From contig NC_087261.1 of NCBI RefSeq assembly GCF_037042905.1, positions 26,497,817 through 26,561,816 on the forward strand: a DNA stretch of 64,000 bases. Reading direction: 5' to 3'. The notes under the pieces were generated by a model. It was not told the origin of the DNA, made no database searches, and was given only the letters and a program-made list of their open reading frames with translations. The stretch is from Lytechinus pictus. Lineage: Eukaryota; Echinodermata; Echinoidea; Temnopleuroida; Toxopneustidae. The position numbers and the translations under genes were made by a program. Positions 43,601 through 54,205 of this stretch are shown piece by piece (position 1 is the first letter of the stretch; each line of letters opens with the position of its first letter).

Positions 43601-46600
43601 CACTCCGTCGTCTTCCATTCCTCCTTCAGTCTCTCCTGTCTTCTCATTGCCAGTGCTGATTTCCTCCTAAATGTACAAAGATCAATATGGTTTAGGACTG
43701 AGCAAAACATGATCTTAAATCATTTTTAGCAAAGTATTTCCTCAAGAATGTAGGCGTGGGCATCAGAGGATTACACTTTGTTCATGGGGGGGGGGGGGGG
43801 CATCTTTTGTTGTGTCCCCAACTCCCCCCAACACAAAAGATGATCCTTTGCGCTGACACTAATGCTTGTAGGGAAAAAAAAACTACCTTCAAATTGTCAA
43901 AATTGCAGAAAAGGAGAGAAATTTTAAATTGCGAAAAATTGTGATCATCCAAGAATGAGAACGAATTCAGTGAATGCTTTTCAAGAAAATAATGATCTGT
44001 CGGTGATTGAAAGGAATTTCAGATATTTGCAGCTTTGCAAATTGCTTCTCCCTTGAATTCACTGAAGATATTAAGGTTCAGAATGTGAGTATAGGGATAA
44101 AAGGCAGAGTTAGTTAATATCAACAACCAGAAACACAACTTGGAATATTAAACACAAGGCCCGAATGCACTTATAATTGGTTGAAAATACAATTACATAT
44201 GATTTTTTTTTCAGAGATGCTTTGATTGCAATACATGCTGTAATGGGAACCAGTACAGGATTTATTTGTGAAAAGTATCACATATATTAGGGTAGGGGAG
44301 GTGGGGGTGAAATAAAGAAGTGGGAGAAATAACAACTAAGACAGCACTACACATACATGTAGTTTCATCATGATTCATAGATGATGGTTAGATAGGCAAG
44401 AAATATACACATGTAATGAATGTGGGATTGCATCATTGTATGACAAATCATTGGTTTAGTTTATAATTAGTGTACCTGGCTTAAACTGACCAATGAATGC
44501 TTGTTAGCAGGAGCTTTTTTACATCCTCTCCACAAGACTTCAGAATTTTTGCCTTACCACGGCAGCAAGCCGATTTCGACTTTGTTTTGAACTAGGACTG
44601 CAAGATTAAAAGACCACTGCTTTTTCACACATGTACAGGAAATAATTTTGCTTTACAAATTTGAATGGCATTTTCAAAAAAAATTTTACAAAAATGTAGT
44701 ATGCAACAAAAATTGCAAATGTTGCCAATTTGACAAGCAAACGCTGATCAAACAGGGCTTGTAATGATGTGATGTACAAAATCAGATGATGGAATCCCAA
44801 GGAGAGGGTGTGCAGAGGGACCCGGGGTCCTGCAACATAACGCTTAGCGATTGATGACATGACCAATTTTTACGATTGATAGCACTGATTATTGTGTATG
44901 ATCGATCGTGAAAATCAGCGCCACGATCGATCACCTGGCTTCGTGTTAAACATACCTGTTCTACTTGTGGAGCAAGCAGATTGGGCGAGGCATTGCATGT
45001 GATCTCTGCAAGGAGATTATCAAGCACCAAGTGGGCTATGGCTTCAGTCTAAGGGAGTATTAGACACATGTATGAATGAAATGATCAAAGGACCATTTAG
45101 ACAACATATAGTATGCAGCTTCATTCTAGGGGAATGGGTACATAGATATGAATGAAATGATTGAAGAAGCATTTAGACATGGTATACAGCTTCAGTCTAA
45201 AGGAGTGAGTATTATTAATGAAGGACCATTCAGACAAAATATGGTATACAGTTTTAATCTAGGGAAGTGAGTATATACAGTGCGTCCCACAAAAAAGGAA
45301 ACTCGTTTTCAGAGACAGATTTCACAATCATTAAATATGTTTTTTAATACTATAAATTGATACTCATGGCAAGAGTGGAATCTTGTCTCATAATTTGACA
45401 CCAACAGCTTAGCAAGTAGTTCACGCATGGCAGACTACAAACAATAAATATCGAGGCATGTCAGTAACAATTTGCGTAGAAACTCACGTGTGAATCTGAA
45501 TCCACTCAGGGATCAGGGAGAGAAGCTTTACAAAGAATAAAAAAGAAATGATAATGAGCCAATCGTCGAATATGCAAAGTCGCCGTTCCACGAACCAGTT
45601 TTTCTGCACAACCTGGTTTTGACATTAAAATTTCAAACTCATCTTGCTCATTAAGGCTAATGTGTTTGTCTCATATTACATGTAGGTAACAAATTGAAGA
45701 GGAATAATTGAATATGATTTTGTAAATGAAACATCATAATTCATTTGCCTTTGAAGTAAAAAGACATGGGAATCCCGGTTTCCCTTTTTCTGGGCGCACT
45801 GTATATGAATGATGAAAGGATGCAGTATGGTATACCACATCTAAGAAGAGAATTTCAGGCACAAAGTATAGGGGGGGGGGTATTAGATATGAATGAAAAA
45901 ATGAAGAACCGTACAGACAAAAAGTGGTACGCTGCTTGAAAGAGAAAGCAATGGTACACTGAAACAAATTTTGAAAATGTTTGCATCTGAAAGTCCATGA
46001 CCTGTATCGACCTTAAACCTCTAACCTTAAATAGACTGCGCTATTTCGACGCCTAAGAAGACTGAGTGGGGGTGATTGATCCCCCCCCCCCCTTGTGATC
46101 TCGGCCGACGATCAAGCGATAGCGACAAAAGTCAGAGAGCGATGCGGTCAACAAAATTTATCTCGAAAAATGTTGAGGGGGGGGGGGGGGGCCTAAATCA
46201 GCCCCCCTCCAAGTCTTATTAGGGTTAACTCTGTCTGTTAGGGGTTATTTTTTAGGTTGATTGCATTGACCATAACATGCAATAAATCACAAAATGACCC
46301 TGACCAAGGGAATGTTACAAGAAAATAATTTTTCAAATCAATTGCAAATTCACAGGTGATGGATCTGGACCCTGTCTTACAAAGACTTAGAATGATCCAA
46401 TCAATCATAACTATGGAAATCCATCAGTGTCATATTTTTCTACTGGAAATATGCACAATGTCCACAGTGAAATTTTTAAGAAAACAATGAATGTATGAAT
46501 ATACATATCTAGAAAAAAATTTGAGCAAACATGCATTTTATATGTTGACTTTGCTGGCTTTGCATAGTTGCAATTGATCAGATCAATCGCAAGTCTTTGT

Positions 46601-49600
46601 AAGACGGATCCCAGTTGTCACTGAAGCAAATCAATTCATACTTGTTGATGGATGCTAGAAGCAGAACAGCATTCAATTGTAAATCTGCAGTGAATGGACA
46701 TACTCGTGATTGATTTTTTAACTTAAATTGAACTTGCAATCGATAGATAATTCCTTGCAAACGCCCCCACAAGATCAACTTACCTCTTGTTTAACTTCGA
46801 CCACCGGTGAGCAAGCATCCATGTCGGCTTCAGCAAGATCTGTCCCTTCTTCGCTGACATCTAGTTCCAGCTCTTGAAGGCTCACTGATAAGACCTTCTC
46901 TACCAGGTCAAGCGAAGCTTGCTCAAGGGCTCCTGGCATAGCAGCAAATCAATATCAAAGCATTAATCATCGGATGGAAGATTTTTACATCCCATCACAT
47001 TGGTTATTACAAGTAATGGTGTGCTTAAAGGTCATGTGAACACAAATTGTAAATGGATACATGGTAAGACACCACCCCGCTTTAATCAATGGATCGACTT
47101 TCACACTGCAACTTCAAAGATGTAATCAATCGTTCAATCTTAAATACTTAAATATGAGTCTATGACAAACCATGAACAAAAAGTTACAACAAATAGTAAT
47201 TATCAAATGTTTCACTTTTTGTTATACCCTTAAAACATTTTGTCCAAAGTTGTGTGAATGATGACAAGTGTTGAAAAGTTTTTCTTTTGATACCTGATGA
47301 GCTAGCTGAAGAGGCAACGGATGTGACCGAGGGGAACTGTCTGACCCTTTCAGTAGTGGCCACGCCATGCCCTTCCTCCACCATCTTCTCTGCAATATTC
47401 ATACCCATGTCCATTAACTTCACTTCTAAGGTATCTGCAAAGTGGAAATCAAAAGAAACAATAATAAGGGTTACCTTTTTCAACATCAGATAAAAATGAA
47501 GTGACTAGAGATAAAATTCTATGTGTACTTTATTTTATAAATATAGGATTTTTTTGTTTTAATTTTTATCAACTTCATCTTAAAGACAGTGGGTGGTAAT
47601 CATGCAGCAGTTAATCCTTGGTTAACTTTATTACACCAATTTTTTCTGAAATATCAGTTGCTAACCCATTTACTAAGTACAAATCAATAGACTTTAATCC
47701 AGCAGTAAAAAGATTCAGATTCACAAATTTATTTGAAAACAAGTTTTCTCCCCAACAGACAAATTTATGAATAATAATCAATCATGCATGCGCACCATAA
47801 TTCTATCTCTTTAAAGTTTTTGTGGCATTATTTTACCCCCCCCCCCCGATTTTTTAAAAATAAATGCATCAACTCACCATTTGATTCTGCGACCACTTCC
47901 ATCAGCAACAGTTTGTCAACAACGGCAGTCTCAAAGAACTCAGCTGCAGATCCGCTCCACTGAACTCCATCTACCGGGCCAACACCAGCAAGACGGCCAC
48001 ATATTGCCTGGGCTTCCAAAACCATCAACTCGGGCGTGATCACCTTCAGGTCTGTCATGCCCACAGAATCAGAGTTTCCATAGTCTACAAAGTGGACAGT
48101 CACCGACTCCTTATCTTGGGATGTGATGGTTCCTCTGTACCATCCTTCATCGCTTGAATACTTGGCCACGCAAGGAACACCTACTGCAGGGCTGGCAAGT
48201 GTTGCGGTGTTGGGATTCTCAGCATAGGTGCTTAGTTCATCCATGAGAATAGCAAGGGCTTCTTCTCCAGCAAGGGGCTGAATCCAAAACTCACTTGGCG
48301 AGGTGGTTGCTGTGATGTAGATCTCGGCTCTCTTTTGCACCTGGAGACTGGAACTAAGCGACTTGTATTTTGATGCACTTTCTGGACCGTCCTTTGGCTC
48401 CTCACCTACAAGAGTCATCATGTCAGCATTGATGTCTGTTTCGCCATCTATCAACTCAACCTGGATAGGCTTCTTTATCGCATCAAATGTACAGGTAAGT
48501 TCCTTATCGGCTGTGATGTCCAAGAAATGGTCGACAGCATCCTGTTGCCATGGTGCTTCTGCCAAACCTTTTAGACGACATTCAACAGCAACTCGTGGTA
48601 GATTCAAGAGTTCTGCAGTCGGAGCTTTTACGTCTGTTAACTGCTTCTCTTCGCTGTTCCCATAATCAATGAAGAACACTTTGCAAGTGGATGAGGTTAC
48701 CGCTGTAAGGATGCCTCGGTACCATTGCTCGTCTTCAGTGAACTTTGTACAGCATGCTTGGCCTACTGATAATTGCTTGAGCTGATGATCATTTTCACTG
48801 CAGGTGCTGTAAGTACTTTCCAGAAGTGCAGTGATAGAGTCGAGCTGTTCTGCTGAAGAGGCATGCTGGATGAAGACATTTCCTGTTGATGCATCTGCAT
48901 TTACAACATAGCCCATCTGTACTCCAGATGCTAGTTGTGGAATTGGGTATGATGTCACTGGTTCTGCATCTTTTTCCTCTCCATCCTTTACTAGTTTGAT
49001 GACATCAGCATTTAAGTCGACATCATCAACTTTCAGATGAACCTCAAAGGGGCTAGTGGTTGATCTAAACGAACAGGTCAGTTGCTTATCTGCCGATGCA
49101 TTGATCAGATAGTCTGCAGCGAGTCGTGGCCAAGGCGACTTGGGAACTCCATCCAAAGAACATTCCAAAGCAATCTGTGGTATCTTGATGAGCTCTTCTG
49201 TTGCAGTTTTCAACTCACTGAGTGGTTTGTCTTCGCTGTTGCCATAGTCGACAAAGAAGACATGTGCAACATTTCCAGAGATTGAGGTTATGCTGCCTCT
49301 ATACCACTGACCATCCTCTGAGAACTTGGTGCAGCATGCCTGTTTGACTGCAGGATCAGTAAGATATCTGTCACATGATTCATAGGTTGCCTCCAGCAAA
49401 GCTGTCACCAAGTCCAAATTCTCTGTTGCTGATGCTAGTTGGATGTAGACTTTACCTCTATCAGCATCAACATTGACAACGTACCCTATATGATCTCCTA
49501 CAGTGACAAGTGGAAGAGAGTACTCTGTCTTTTTAGCCGATGTTCCACTACCTGCAAACTTCATCATCTCTGCATTCAAATCTGTCTCCCCATCTTTGAG

Positions 49601-52600
49601 CGAAATACGGAATGGATGAGTGGTGCTTGAAAAGCAGCAGGTTAGCTCTTTCTCTGCAGTGATATTCAGGAAATGATCAGCAGTGTCCTGTGTCCAATGT
49701 AATGATGGCATTCCTTCTAGATAACATTCAAGAGCAAGGTGTGGCACTTGAAGGAGGTCATCAGTTGGCTGCTTCAACTCACTTATGGGCTTTTCTTCAC
49801 TGTTTCCATAGTCGATGAAAAGGACTGAAGCTGTGGAAGAGTCAGAAGTTGTGATGACAGCTCTATACCACTGCTCATCTTCAGAGAACTTGGTGCAGCA
49901 TGCTTGAGATGGAATAGGTTGGACAAGTTGATGTTCCATGGGACCAGTAGACTCATAAACAGATTGAAGGGTTGACATGACAGTGTCAAGTTGCTCAGTT
50001 GAGGATGCAAGTTGAAGGAAAACTTTTCCCGAGTTAGCATCAACATTGGTAATGTAGACATTCTCTGTTGATGTGCCGACTTCAGGATAGGGGTATGAAC
50101 TTGGTTCCTTCACATCAGTGACAACCTTCTTGATTTCATTTGTGATGTCAATATCATCCTCTGTATTTGTGTCATGCAAAGTGAGTGTTAGTGTGGACAC
50201 TTCTTTTTTTACAACCTTTGCTACCAGCTGTTTCTCTGATATCAGCTCAGTGAACTTCTCTCCAGCTTGAGTTGACAGGGCCTGTGCTGCAGATAGGCCA
50301 TGTAGCTTGCACTGAATAGCCTGGGCAGGAAGTGAAGTCAGATTACTAGATAGGACCCTCAAATCATCTACGACTACTGGACTTTGGTTTCCATAATCAA
50401 CGAAGAGTACCTGTGAAGAACTGGTGGGCACAGCCTTGATGATTTTTGCCCGATACCAGGCACCATCTTCAGCATACTTTGCGCAGCATACTAGCCCCTC
50501 TTTCACAGCAGATGGATCTATTTTTCTTTGTGATTCTGCATTGACAAGGCTATCCATCACCGTATCTAGTTCCGGACTCTTCCTAGCCAACTGACACCAG
50601 AACTTATAAGGACCTTCCCAATAGGAGATAACAACATCCTCAACCTGGTCAACTACCATGCCCTCCTGCTCTGATGAAATCTTGACACTTGAAACTGGTA
50701 TAGATTGTGTAGCGGCTTTAACCTCTGGTTTTGGTGGAACTTGATCTGTAACAGGTGCCACTGCTTGTTTTGGAGGAGACAACACTGGTGGGGCTGGTGG
50801 CTTGATCCTGCTCAATTCTTGTGTCATTCTTTTCCCCGCCCATGCTAGCTCCACCTCATACACTCCACAATCTGCAGACTTGACCTCACATTTGAATGGT
50901 CCAACCTGATTTGCCACTTCTTTCATTGCATCGATTTGTCCATCATGCCAGTCTTGATCACCTGGCAAACTGCACTTGACAGCAAGCACTGGCAGCTTTA
51001 CTAGGTCAGGAACAATTTCCTTCAAGTTGCCAATCACTACTTTCTCAGAATTTCCATAGTCCACAAAGATCACCTCTATCTTCTTGATGAACTTGTTCAC
51101 AACAACAGCTCGATACCAACACTGATCATCTGAAAACTTGGCAACACATGGTGTACCGACTGTTGTATTAGTAAGTCTTTTGTCAGTAGGGCGGAGGCTA
51201 CTGTACCTGGCATGAAGTTCCGACATCACTCTATGAAGCTGTGGGGTCGATTCCGCTGTTTGGCACCAAAACTCACTTGGATTATTAATGTGCGAAATAA
51301 ACACATCCACAGCTCCCGCGGATGGAAATGAGACTTCCTTAAATTGAAGTGGGACAGATGGCTCTTTGTTTACTCGAGATGAACCAGAATCTGACCTCCT
51401 ACCAGATCCCATACCTCTTGAGTCATCTGAACGATTGCTACGACCACCAGATCTGTTTGACCTGTCTGACACATTAGAAGACACCGATGCTCTATCTCCC
51501 CGTGGTTTTGAGTATCTTGACTTATCAGGGGCATCACCACTGCCATCACTGTTAAAACGGCTATCTTTACCTCTTTGCCTCTTATCATTCTGACCAAATC
51601 CCCCATTCTGTGGTGGAGACTTTGCATGTGACCCGAAAGTTCCAGAACTGCGAGGGGGTGATTTCACACTACGTTCATTCTGTGCCTGCCTTCTCTGATG
51701 AATTGGTTGCCTGAATTGATCATTGATAGACTTCCCATCTACCGCAAGACGGACACTGTAAACACCACTGATGTGATCTTTGCCTTTCACCTCAAGACTG
51801 CATTCACTCTCTATGTATTCCTGAAGTTTGGCAACTTCTTCACTTGTTTGTTGACCAGCTGCAAGGCCATCCAAGAGGCAAGCAATTGCCTGTGCTGGTA
51901 ACTCAAGCATGTCTGGAGACAACATCTTAATCTGATCTTGATTAACCATCTCAGAATTACCATAGTCCACAAAGGTCACCTCTACATCCCCATTCTTACG
52001 AATGCCAGTGATTTTGGCTCTGTACCATGCCTGATCTTCTGAATACTGGGCTCCACATGACATCCCGATTGTCAATTTTGGGATTCTTGATCCAACATTT
52101 GCAAACTGCTGACTCATGTGCTCCATAAGAGCGTCTAGCTTTCCAACTGTTGAAGACTTCTGGATGTAGCACTTGCCTTGGTCATCTACATGGCAGATGA
52201 AAGCCTGGAGTTTCTCTCCTTCTCTCAATATTTGCTTGTTGTACTCCTTTAACATTTCTGCTCTTGGTGATCCTCTCGGACTACTATCCTCTAGCATATT
52301 AGCAACCATACTGTTGATACTGTCCCCACTGGAACGATCTGTCAGTTTAATACTATACACACCTCTCTGCTCACTTACAATGGTAGCTACCAGGTCAAGT
52401 TCAGCTACCGTGGAATCCATGAAATCCTTTACTTCTGAAGACTTTGATGCCTTGGCCTGAGGGATGCCATCCAAAGTACAAACAATAGACTGGATAGGTA
52501 GACTGAAGAATTGTTGCTTCAAGTTTTTCAACTGCGCTGGAGTTACAGTCTCACTATTTCCATAATCTACATAGCGCACTTCTACATCTTGTCCCCGGAC

Positions 52601-54205
52601 ATATGTCACCTCAGCGCGATACCACGCGTTGTCTTCAGAGAACTGCACACAACATGGCACACCTCCGGCCACTTGCTTGATTCCTTGATCCCCTGGAGAG
52701 ATATTTGAATAGGTTTGATCTAGATTTTCCATCATTGGATCAAACTGATTTGCATCTTTCATGAGGTGGCAAGAAAATTCAGCACCACATTTAACAGAGG
52801 TTATTTGCACATCAAGCTGATCACCAATATTAATCTGCGGTTTCTTGAATTTAGGGAGATTGTAATCTAACTCCCTAGCTGATGGCACTCTTGAATCAGC
52901 ACCCCTAGTTTGGAGATTCCGGGCACTGTATCCTTGTGGAGGGCTTTGTTTTGGTGGACTGCTACTAAAGCTGCTACCCTGCCGTCCTGCAAGCCCTTCC
53001 TTAACCAACGCACTTGCAATATCTGCATTCTCTCCTCCTGTAGGATCCACCATGAGCAAGGAACATTTGTCTCCGATCCTTTTGGTCACTTTGCAGCAAA
53101 CAGTCTTCTCTATTACTAGTTCTTCAAATCTGGCAGCAGCTGCATCGGAATTGCACGAGTCTGGATCTACATCACTCAGGCAAGACTCAATAGCAAGTGC
53201 GGGAAGTAGCAGGAATTTGGGGTGGATTTCCAACAAATCTTCTCCAGTCTTGATGTCCGAGTTGCCATAATCAACAAAGAACACTTCATAATTGTCTGCC
53301 CCCATGGTATTAGTGATCACTGCTCTGTAGTAACTGCCATCATCAGAAAAAGTAGTCACACAAGGGTCTCCTTTAGAAAAGTGCCTTTTCATTGGAGAGC
53401 TGTTTGGGGCCTGTGAATAGTGTGTCAGCATGTCCTTCATGAGTTCATCTAAGTCCTTTATCATCATTTCTTGCTGAATCCAGAACTGATTTGGAGTATT
53501 GACATTGCTGACGAAAACACGATCTCTATTGCCAACGTCCAGTCCCATCATCTTGAATCCCTTATTCTTTGATGGGCTCGCTTCACCAGTAGCAGCTTGG
53601 CCAAATCCATCATGGATTATGTTTTTTGCAATGTCTTTCCCACTGCTGACTTCACACAACTTCACCTCGAGGTTCCCTCCTATTCTTGCAATAACTTCAG
53701 CTGCAAACGTTTGGTATTCCAGCTGCTTGCGGAGGTAATCATGCGTGCCTGCCTTCAATGATGAATGTTCCAGCATGGGTTCCACATTGGCAAGCTTGCA
53801 ATTGGTAGCCTGTGGAGGTAAATCAAGAATACTCTTCACCCTTTGAACGGTCCTAACGCGAACCCTTGGAATGATCTCTGTGTTTCCAAAATCAATGAAG
53901 TATGCGATGACATCATTGCCAGTGACGCTCTCGATTCTTGCACGATACCACTGACCGTCTTCCATGAATTTTGCCAAGCACACATCACCTGCCGAAAGTG
54001 CTCCCGGAGGTGGGAACATTTCTTGCTCTGCATGAACCTGTGCTTCTTGCATCAAAGTCTCAAGCCTCTCCACAGATTCATTGTCAAACTGTCCCCAAAA
54101 TCTGAATGCATTGTCCTGCTTATCAACTTCGAATGCAGTAACAAATACCTCCCTCCTATCACCAACATTCAACAACTGTGTTCCTCTCTGCCTCTGGTTG
54201 CTCAT
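31504..54205 (-). CDS. Ten-Tudor-domain germ-granule protein with acidic tail (whole gene)
   Basis: Seven coding exons on the minus strand: 54205-47878, 47434-47294, 46932-46784, 45048-44956, 43666-43406, 42590-41958 and 32415-31504. Junctions are GT-AG and phases are consistent (1, 1, 0, 0, 0, 0), giving 8517 nt and 2838 residues. The ATG at 54205 follows TCAAG, with A at -3. Multi-Tudor proteins (Drosophila Tudor, vertebrate TDRD1, TDRD6, TDRD15) scaffold nuage, germ plasm or chromatoid bodies by binding symmetrically dimethylated arginines on Piwi proteins and Vasa. A giant exon holding all the Tudor domains resembles vertebrate TDRD6/TDRD15. No RNA-binding, helicase, MYND or LOTUS domain is seen. 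Orthology within the family cannot be settled by eye, so no symbol is given. Small additional exons in the 9.5-kb last intron cannot be excluded. Confidence 0.93.
32590..32845. repeat. Inverted repeat in the last Tudor intron
   Basis: ACACTACGCACCAAGCAGCC / GCCATACACTCC (about 32625-32665) recur inverted as GGAGTGTATAGGCGGTGGCTG (about 32776-32796), and GCGTAA/TTACGC blocks occur at the edges. Immediately precedes the last exon on the gene's strand. Probably a MITE. Confidence 0.5.
32980..34346. mobile_element. TTAA-flanked C/G-tract element with a nested MITE
   Basis: Left TTAACCCTTTCTAGGCCGGG and right (inverse) TTAACCCTATCCAGGCCGGG are inverted ends. G- and C-runs (about 33022 and 34319) sit just inside them. 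The arms carry GCGATCGCGCGAAAATT and GCGCGATCAAAAAATTTCGC. It holds a complete second element at 33155-33754. Related relics are at 4586-5045 and 46027-46228. Confidence 0.75.
33155..33754. mobile_element. Nested TTAA MITE (AAAGGACAAGTCCACCCC)
   Basis: TTAA at 33155-33158 and 33751-33754. Ends AAAGGACAAGTCCACCCC and GGGGTGGACTTGACCTTT; the interior is mostly self-complementary. Same family as 30393-31347. Confidence 0.85.
34350..35480. other. Intronic AT-rich DNA, nothing recognised
   Basis: Within the 9.5-kb last Tudor intron. No splice-bounded frame was found. Confidence 0.4.
35480..36092. mobile_element. GTTCCATGACA element interrupted by a TTAA MITE
   Basis: Outer element: GTTCCATGACATTTGCTCC, GCGACAATTGCTCCG ... 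GGAGCAATTGTCGCCGGAGC, GTTGTGTCACC. The inner insertion (35617-36019) is flanked by TTAA on both sides, with ends AAAGGTAAATGCTAG and (inverse) AAAGAGAAATTCCAGTAG. The uninterrupted copies at 22993 and 43205 show the empty site. Confidence 0.8.
36301..36790. mobile_element. TTAA-type MITE (AAAGGGAAAGGCAACCC)
   Basis: Left end TTCAAAGGGAAAGGCAACCC, right end AAGGGTGAACTTCCCTTTAA (inverted). The left TTAA is mutated to TTCA. Internal GACGTCATAAACGAGC and TATGACATCACAAATC are partly complementary. Third TTAA family in this intron. Confidence 0.65.
36994..37185. repeat. Paired long G homopolymers
   Basis: 20 consecutive G at 36994-37013 and 19 at 37167-37185, with GGTGGATCCAGCTTTTGGCG just before the first. 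The G tracts are likely to slip in replication and could form quadruplexes. They appear to belong to a transposon terminus of the GGATCC type also seen near 40360 and 56430. Confidence 0.85.
37645..37682. repeat. (TA)n microsatellite
   Basis: About 19 TA dinucleotides followed by CACACA. The short Ile-Tyr frame is an artefact. Confidence 0.95.
37686..38555. mobile_element. G/C-run element with GCGAAGCGCGAGC tandem units
   Basis: Starts CAGGGGCATCATCCC and a G-run; ends with C-runs and GGCGATCGCGCCCCCC then AGGATCGACGCCTCTG. Inside, a unit beginning ATGCGAGCGCGAAGCGCGAG recurs at about 37876, 37996, 38106 and 38299 in AT-rich spacers of 110-190 bp. A related array lies at 55035-56450. No open frame. 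Confidence 0.7.
38560..39355. other. Intronic AT-rich DNA, nothing recognised
   Basis: Inside the last Tudor intron. No exon or repeat structure found. Confidence 0.4.
39357..40120. repeat. GGCGCCGATT word array
   Basis: About 760 bp made of alternating phrases: GGCGCCGATTATTCTTGACC, GGCGCCGATTTAGATTTAGG, GGCGCCGATTTATAACCAGA and GGCGCCAGTTAAGAACTCAG. Basic spacing is about 20-40 bp, and a higher-order repeat of about 124 bp is visible (ATAACCAGATGGCGC at 39773 and 39897). GGCGCC words recur up to about 40315, suggesting the array belongs to a larger element. Frames through it are artefacts. Confidence 0.9.
40393..40672 (+). mobile_element. tRNA-derived SINE
   Basis: Pol III promoter boxes are intact: A box TGGCCCAGTGG (40403-40413) and B box GGTTCGAATCC (40447-40457), 33 bp apart. 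A tRNA-unrelated body follows (GGTACCCGGCAGGATTAATT, GGCAGCTCGAGCTAAAG) and the tail is (ATT)n. Inserted in the last Tudor intron on the opposite strand. It is not a functional tRNA: no acceptor stem pairing across the body. Related 5'-truncated pieces are at 16836 and 26464. Confidence 0.85.
40680..41950. other. Intronic AT-rich DNA
   Basis: Between the SINE and Tudor exon 6. Contains a G-run at about 41169. Nothing else recognised. Confidence 0.4.
41958..42590 (-). CDS. Tail exon 6 of the Tudor gene: acidic degenerate repeats
   Basis: Residues about 2325-2535. Acceptor ATTCTTACAG, donor AAAGAG/gtaggt, phase 0 at both ends. The product is rich in Glu, Asp, Ala and Gln, and repeats a unit of about 26-34 residues beginning GEMPEDDAP, GEMPEEDAS and GELPEDDAP. 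A smaller duplication, EEAVQSEEAVQSDDD, lies near the end. No folded domain; expected to be intrinsically disordered and fast-evolving. Confidence 0.9.
42838..42975. mobile_element. Palindromic MITE in Tudor intron 5
   Basis: TTTCATGAAAGG, ATTTTATCTGACAA and TACCATAGTAACATTG, then CAGCCAATAAGAAT and the mirror TTGTCAGATAAAT. Same CAGCCAATNA-centred architecture as 19618 and 22115. Confidence 0.6.
43205..43382. mobile_element. GTTCCATGACA element, deleted copy
   Basis: GGTTCCATGACA joined directly to AATTCCACACACTAAT, with CAACCCTAACCCTACATCTT and GGAGCAATTGTCGCAGGAGC at the right. It lacks the left GCTCC/GACAATTG block. The right edge is about 25 bp from Tudor exon 5. Confidence 0.75.
43406..43666 (-). 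CDS. Tudor tail exon 5
   Basis: Residues about 2238-2324; acceptor TTTGTACATTTAG, donor CAGAAG/gtatga, phase 0 throughout. Starts EEISTGNEKTGETEGGMEDD and continues with EEQLSEQ and EELEEEEIQEEQKAEED. Strongly acidic, likely disordered or coiled; no motif. Confidence 0.88.
44956..45048 (-). CDS. Tudor tail exon 4
   Basis: 93 bp, phase 0 to phase 0; acceptor ATACTCCCTTAG, donor GAACAG/gtatgt. The product is TEAIAHLVLDNLLAEITCNA then SPNLLAPQVEQ, a short amphipathic helix-like segment unlike the acidic neighbours. An alternative acceptor inside (CTTGCAG) would break the frame, so this start is preferred. Confidence 0.8.
45278..45801. mobile_element. Tc1/mariner-type MITE
   Basis: Inverted ends CAGTGCGTCCCAC.AAAAAGG and (inverse of right) CAGTGCGCCCAGAAAAAGGG, flanked by TA on both sides (45276-45277 and 45802-45803). 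A TA duplication with CAGTGCG-like termini is typical of Tc1/mariner. The 524-bp inside has no transposase. Lies in Tudor intron 3. Confidence 0.85.
46027..46228. mobile_element. Short C/G-tract element (deletion derivative)
   Basis: TTAA at both edges; CTAAGAAGACTGAGTGGGGG at the left resembles the inverse of the right (CTAATAAGACTTGGAGGGGG). C- and G-runs at about 46080 and 46177; the centre is GATCTCGGCCGACGATCAAG. A reduced relative of 32980-34346. Confidence 0.6.
46784..46932 (-). CDS. Tudor tail exon 3
   Basis: 149 bp, entering in phase 1 and leaving in phase 0; acceptor GCTGCTATGCCAG, donor CAAGAG/gtaagt. Product G-ALEQASLDLVEKVLSVSLQ then ELELDVSEEGTDLAEADMDA and CSPVVEVKQE. The first half is helical, with the pattern A.E.ASLDLVEKVLS resembling that of exon 4 (TEAIAHLVLDNLLAE). 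Confidence 0.88.
47294..47434 (-). CDS. Tudor tail exon 2
   Basis: 141 bp, phase 1 to phase 1; acceptor TTTCCACTTTGCAG, donor TCATCAG/gtatca. Product (D)TLEVKLMDMGMNIAEKMVEE then GHGVATTERVRQFPSVTSVA and SSASSS. It completes the SN-like part after Tudor domain 10, then becomes Ser-rich. Confidence 0.9.
47878..54205 (-). CDS. Giant exon encoding ten extended Tudor domains
   Basis: Encodes residues 1-2109 plus one base; donor AAATG/gtgagt at 47877. Each domain has the core pattern (A/T)KFSEDxxWYRA...(F/V)xDYGNSE. The F/Y-x-D-Y/F-G-N strands fall at about residues 103-108, 310-315, 545-550, 745-750, 1047-1052, 1268-1273, 1463-1468, 1651-1656, 1845-1850 and 2039-2044. Domain 1 has DFGN and the rest DYGN. 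The Asp and Asn of this motif and the aromatics around WYR, which in family structures shape the methylarginine pocket, are present in all ten; domain 2 has YYR. Each core sits in a 190-235-residue module with LP..AI.C.L and DxxVxx strands, as in extended (SN-like) Tudor domains. A disordered RS/RG/PP-rich linker (about 840-950) separates domains 4 and 5; a Pro-rich linker (about 1133-1170) precedes domain 6. Confidence 0.95.
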
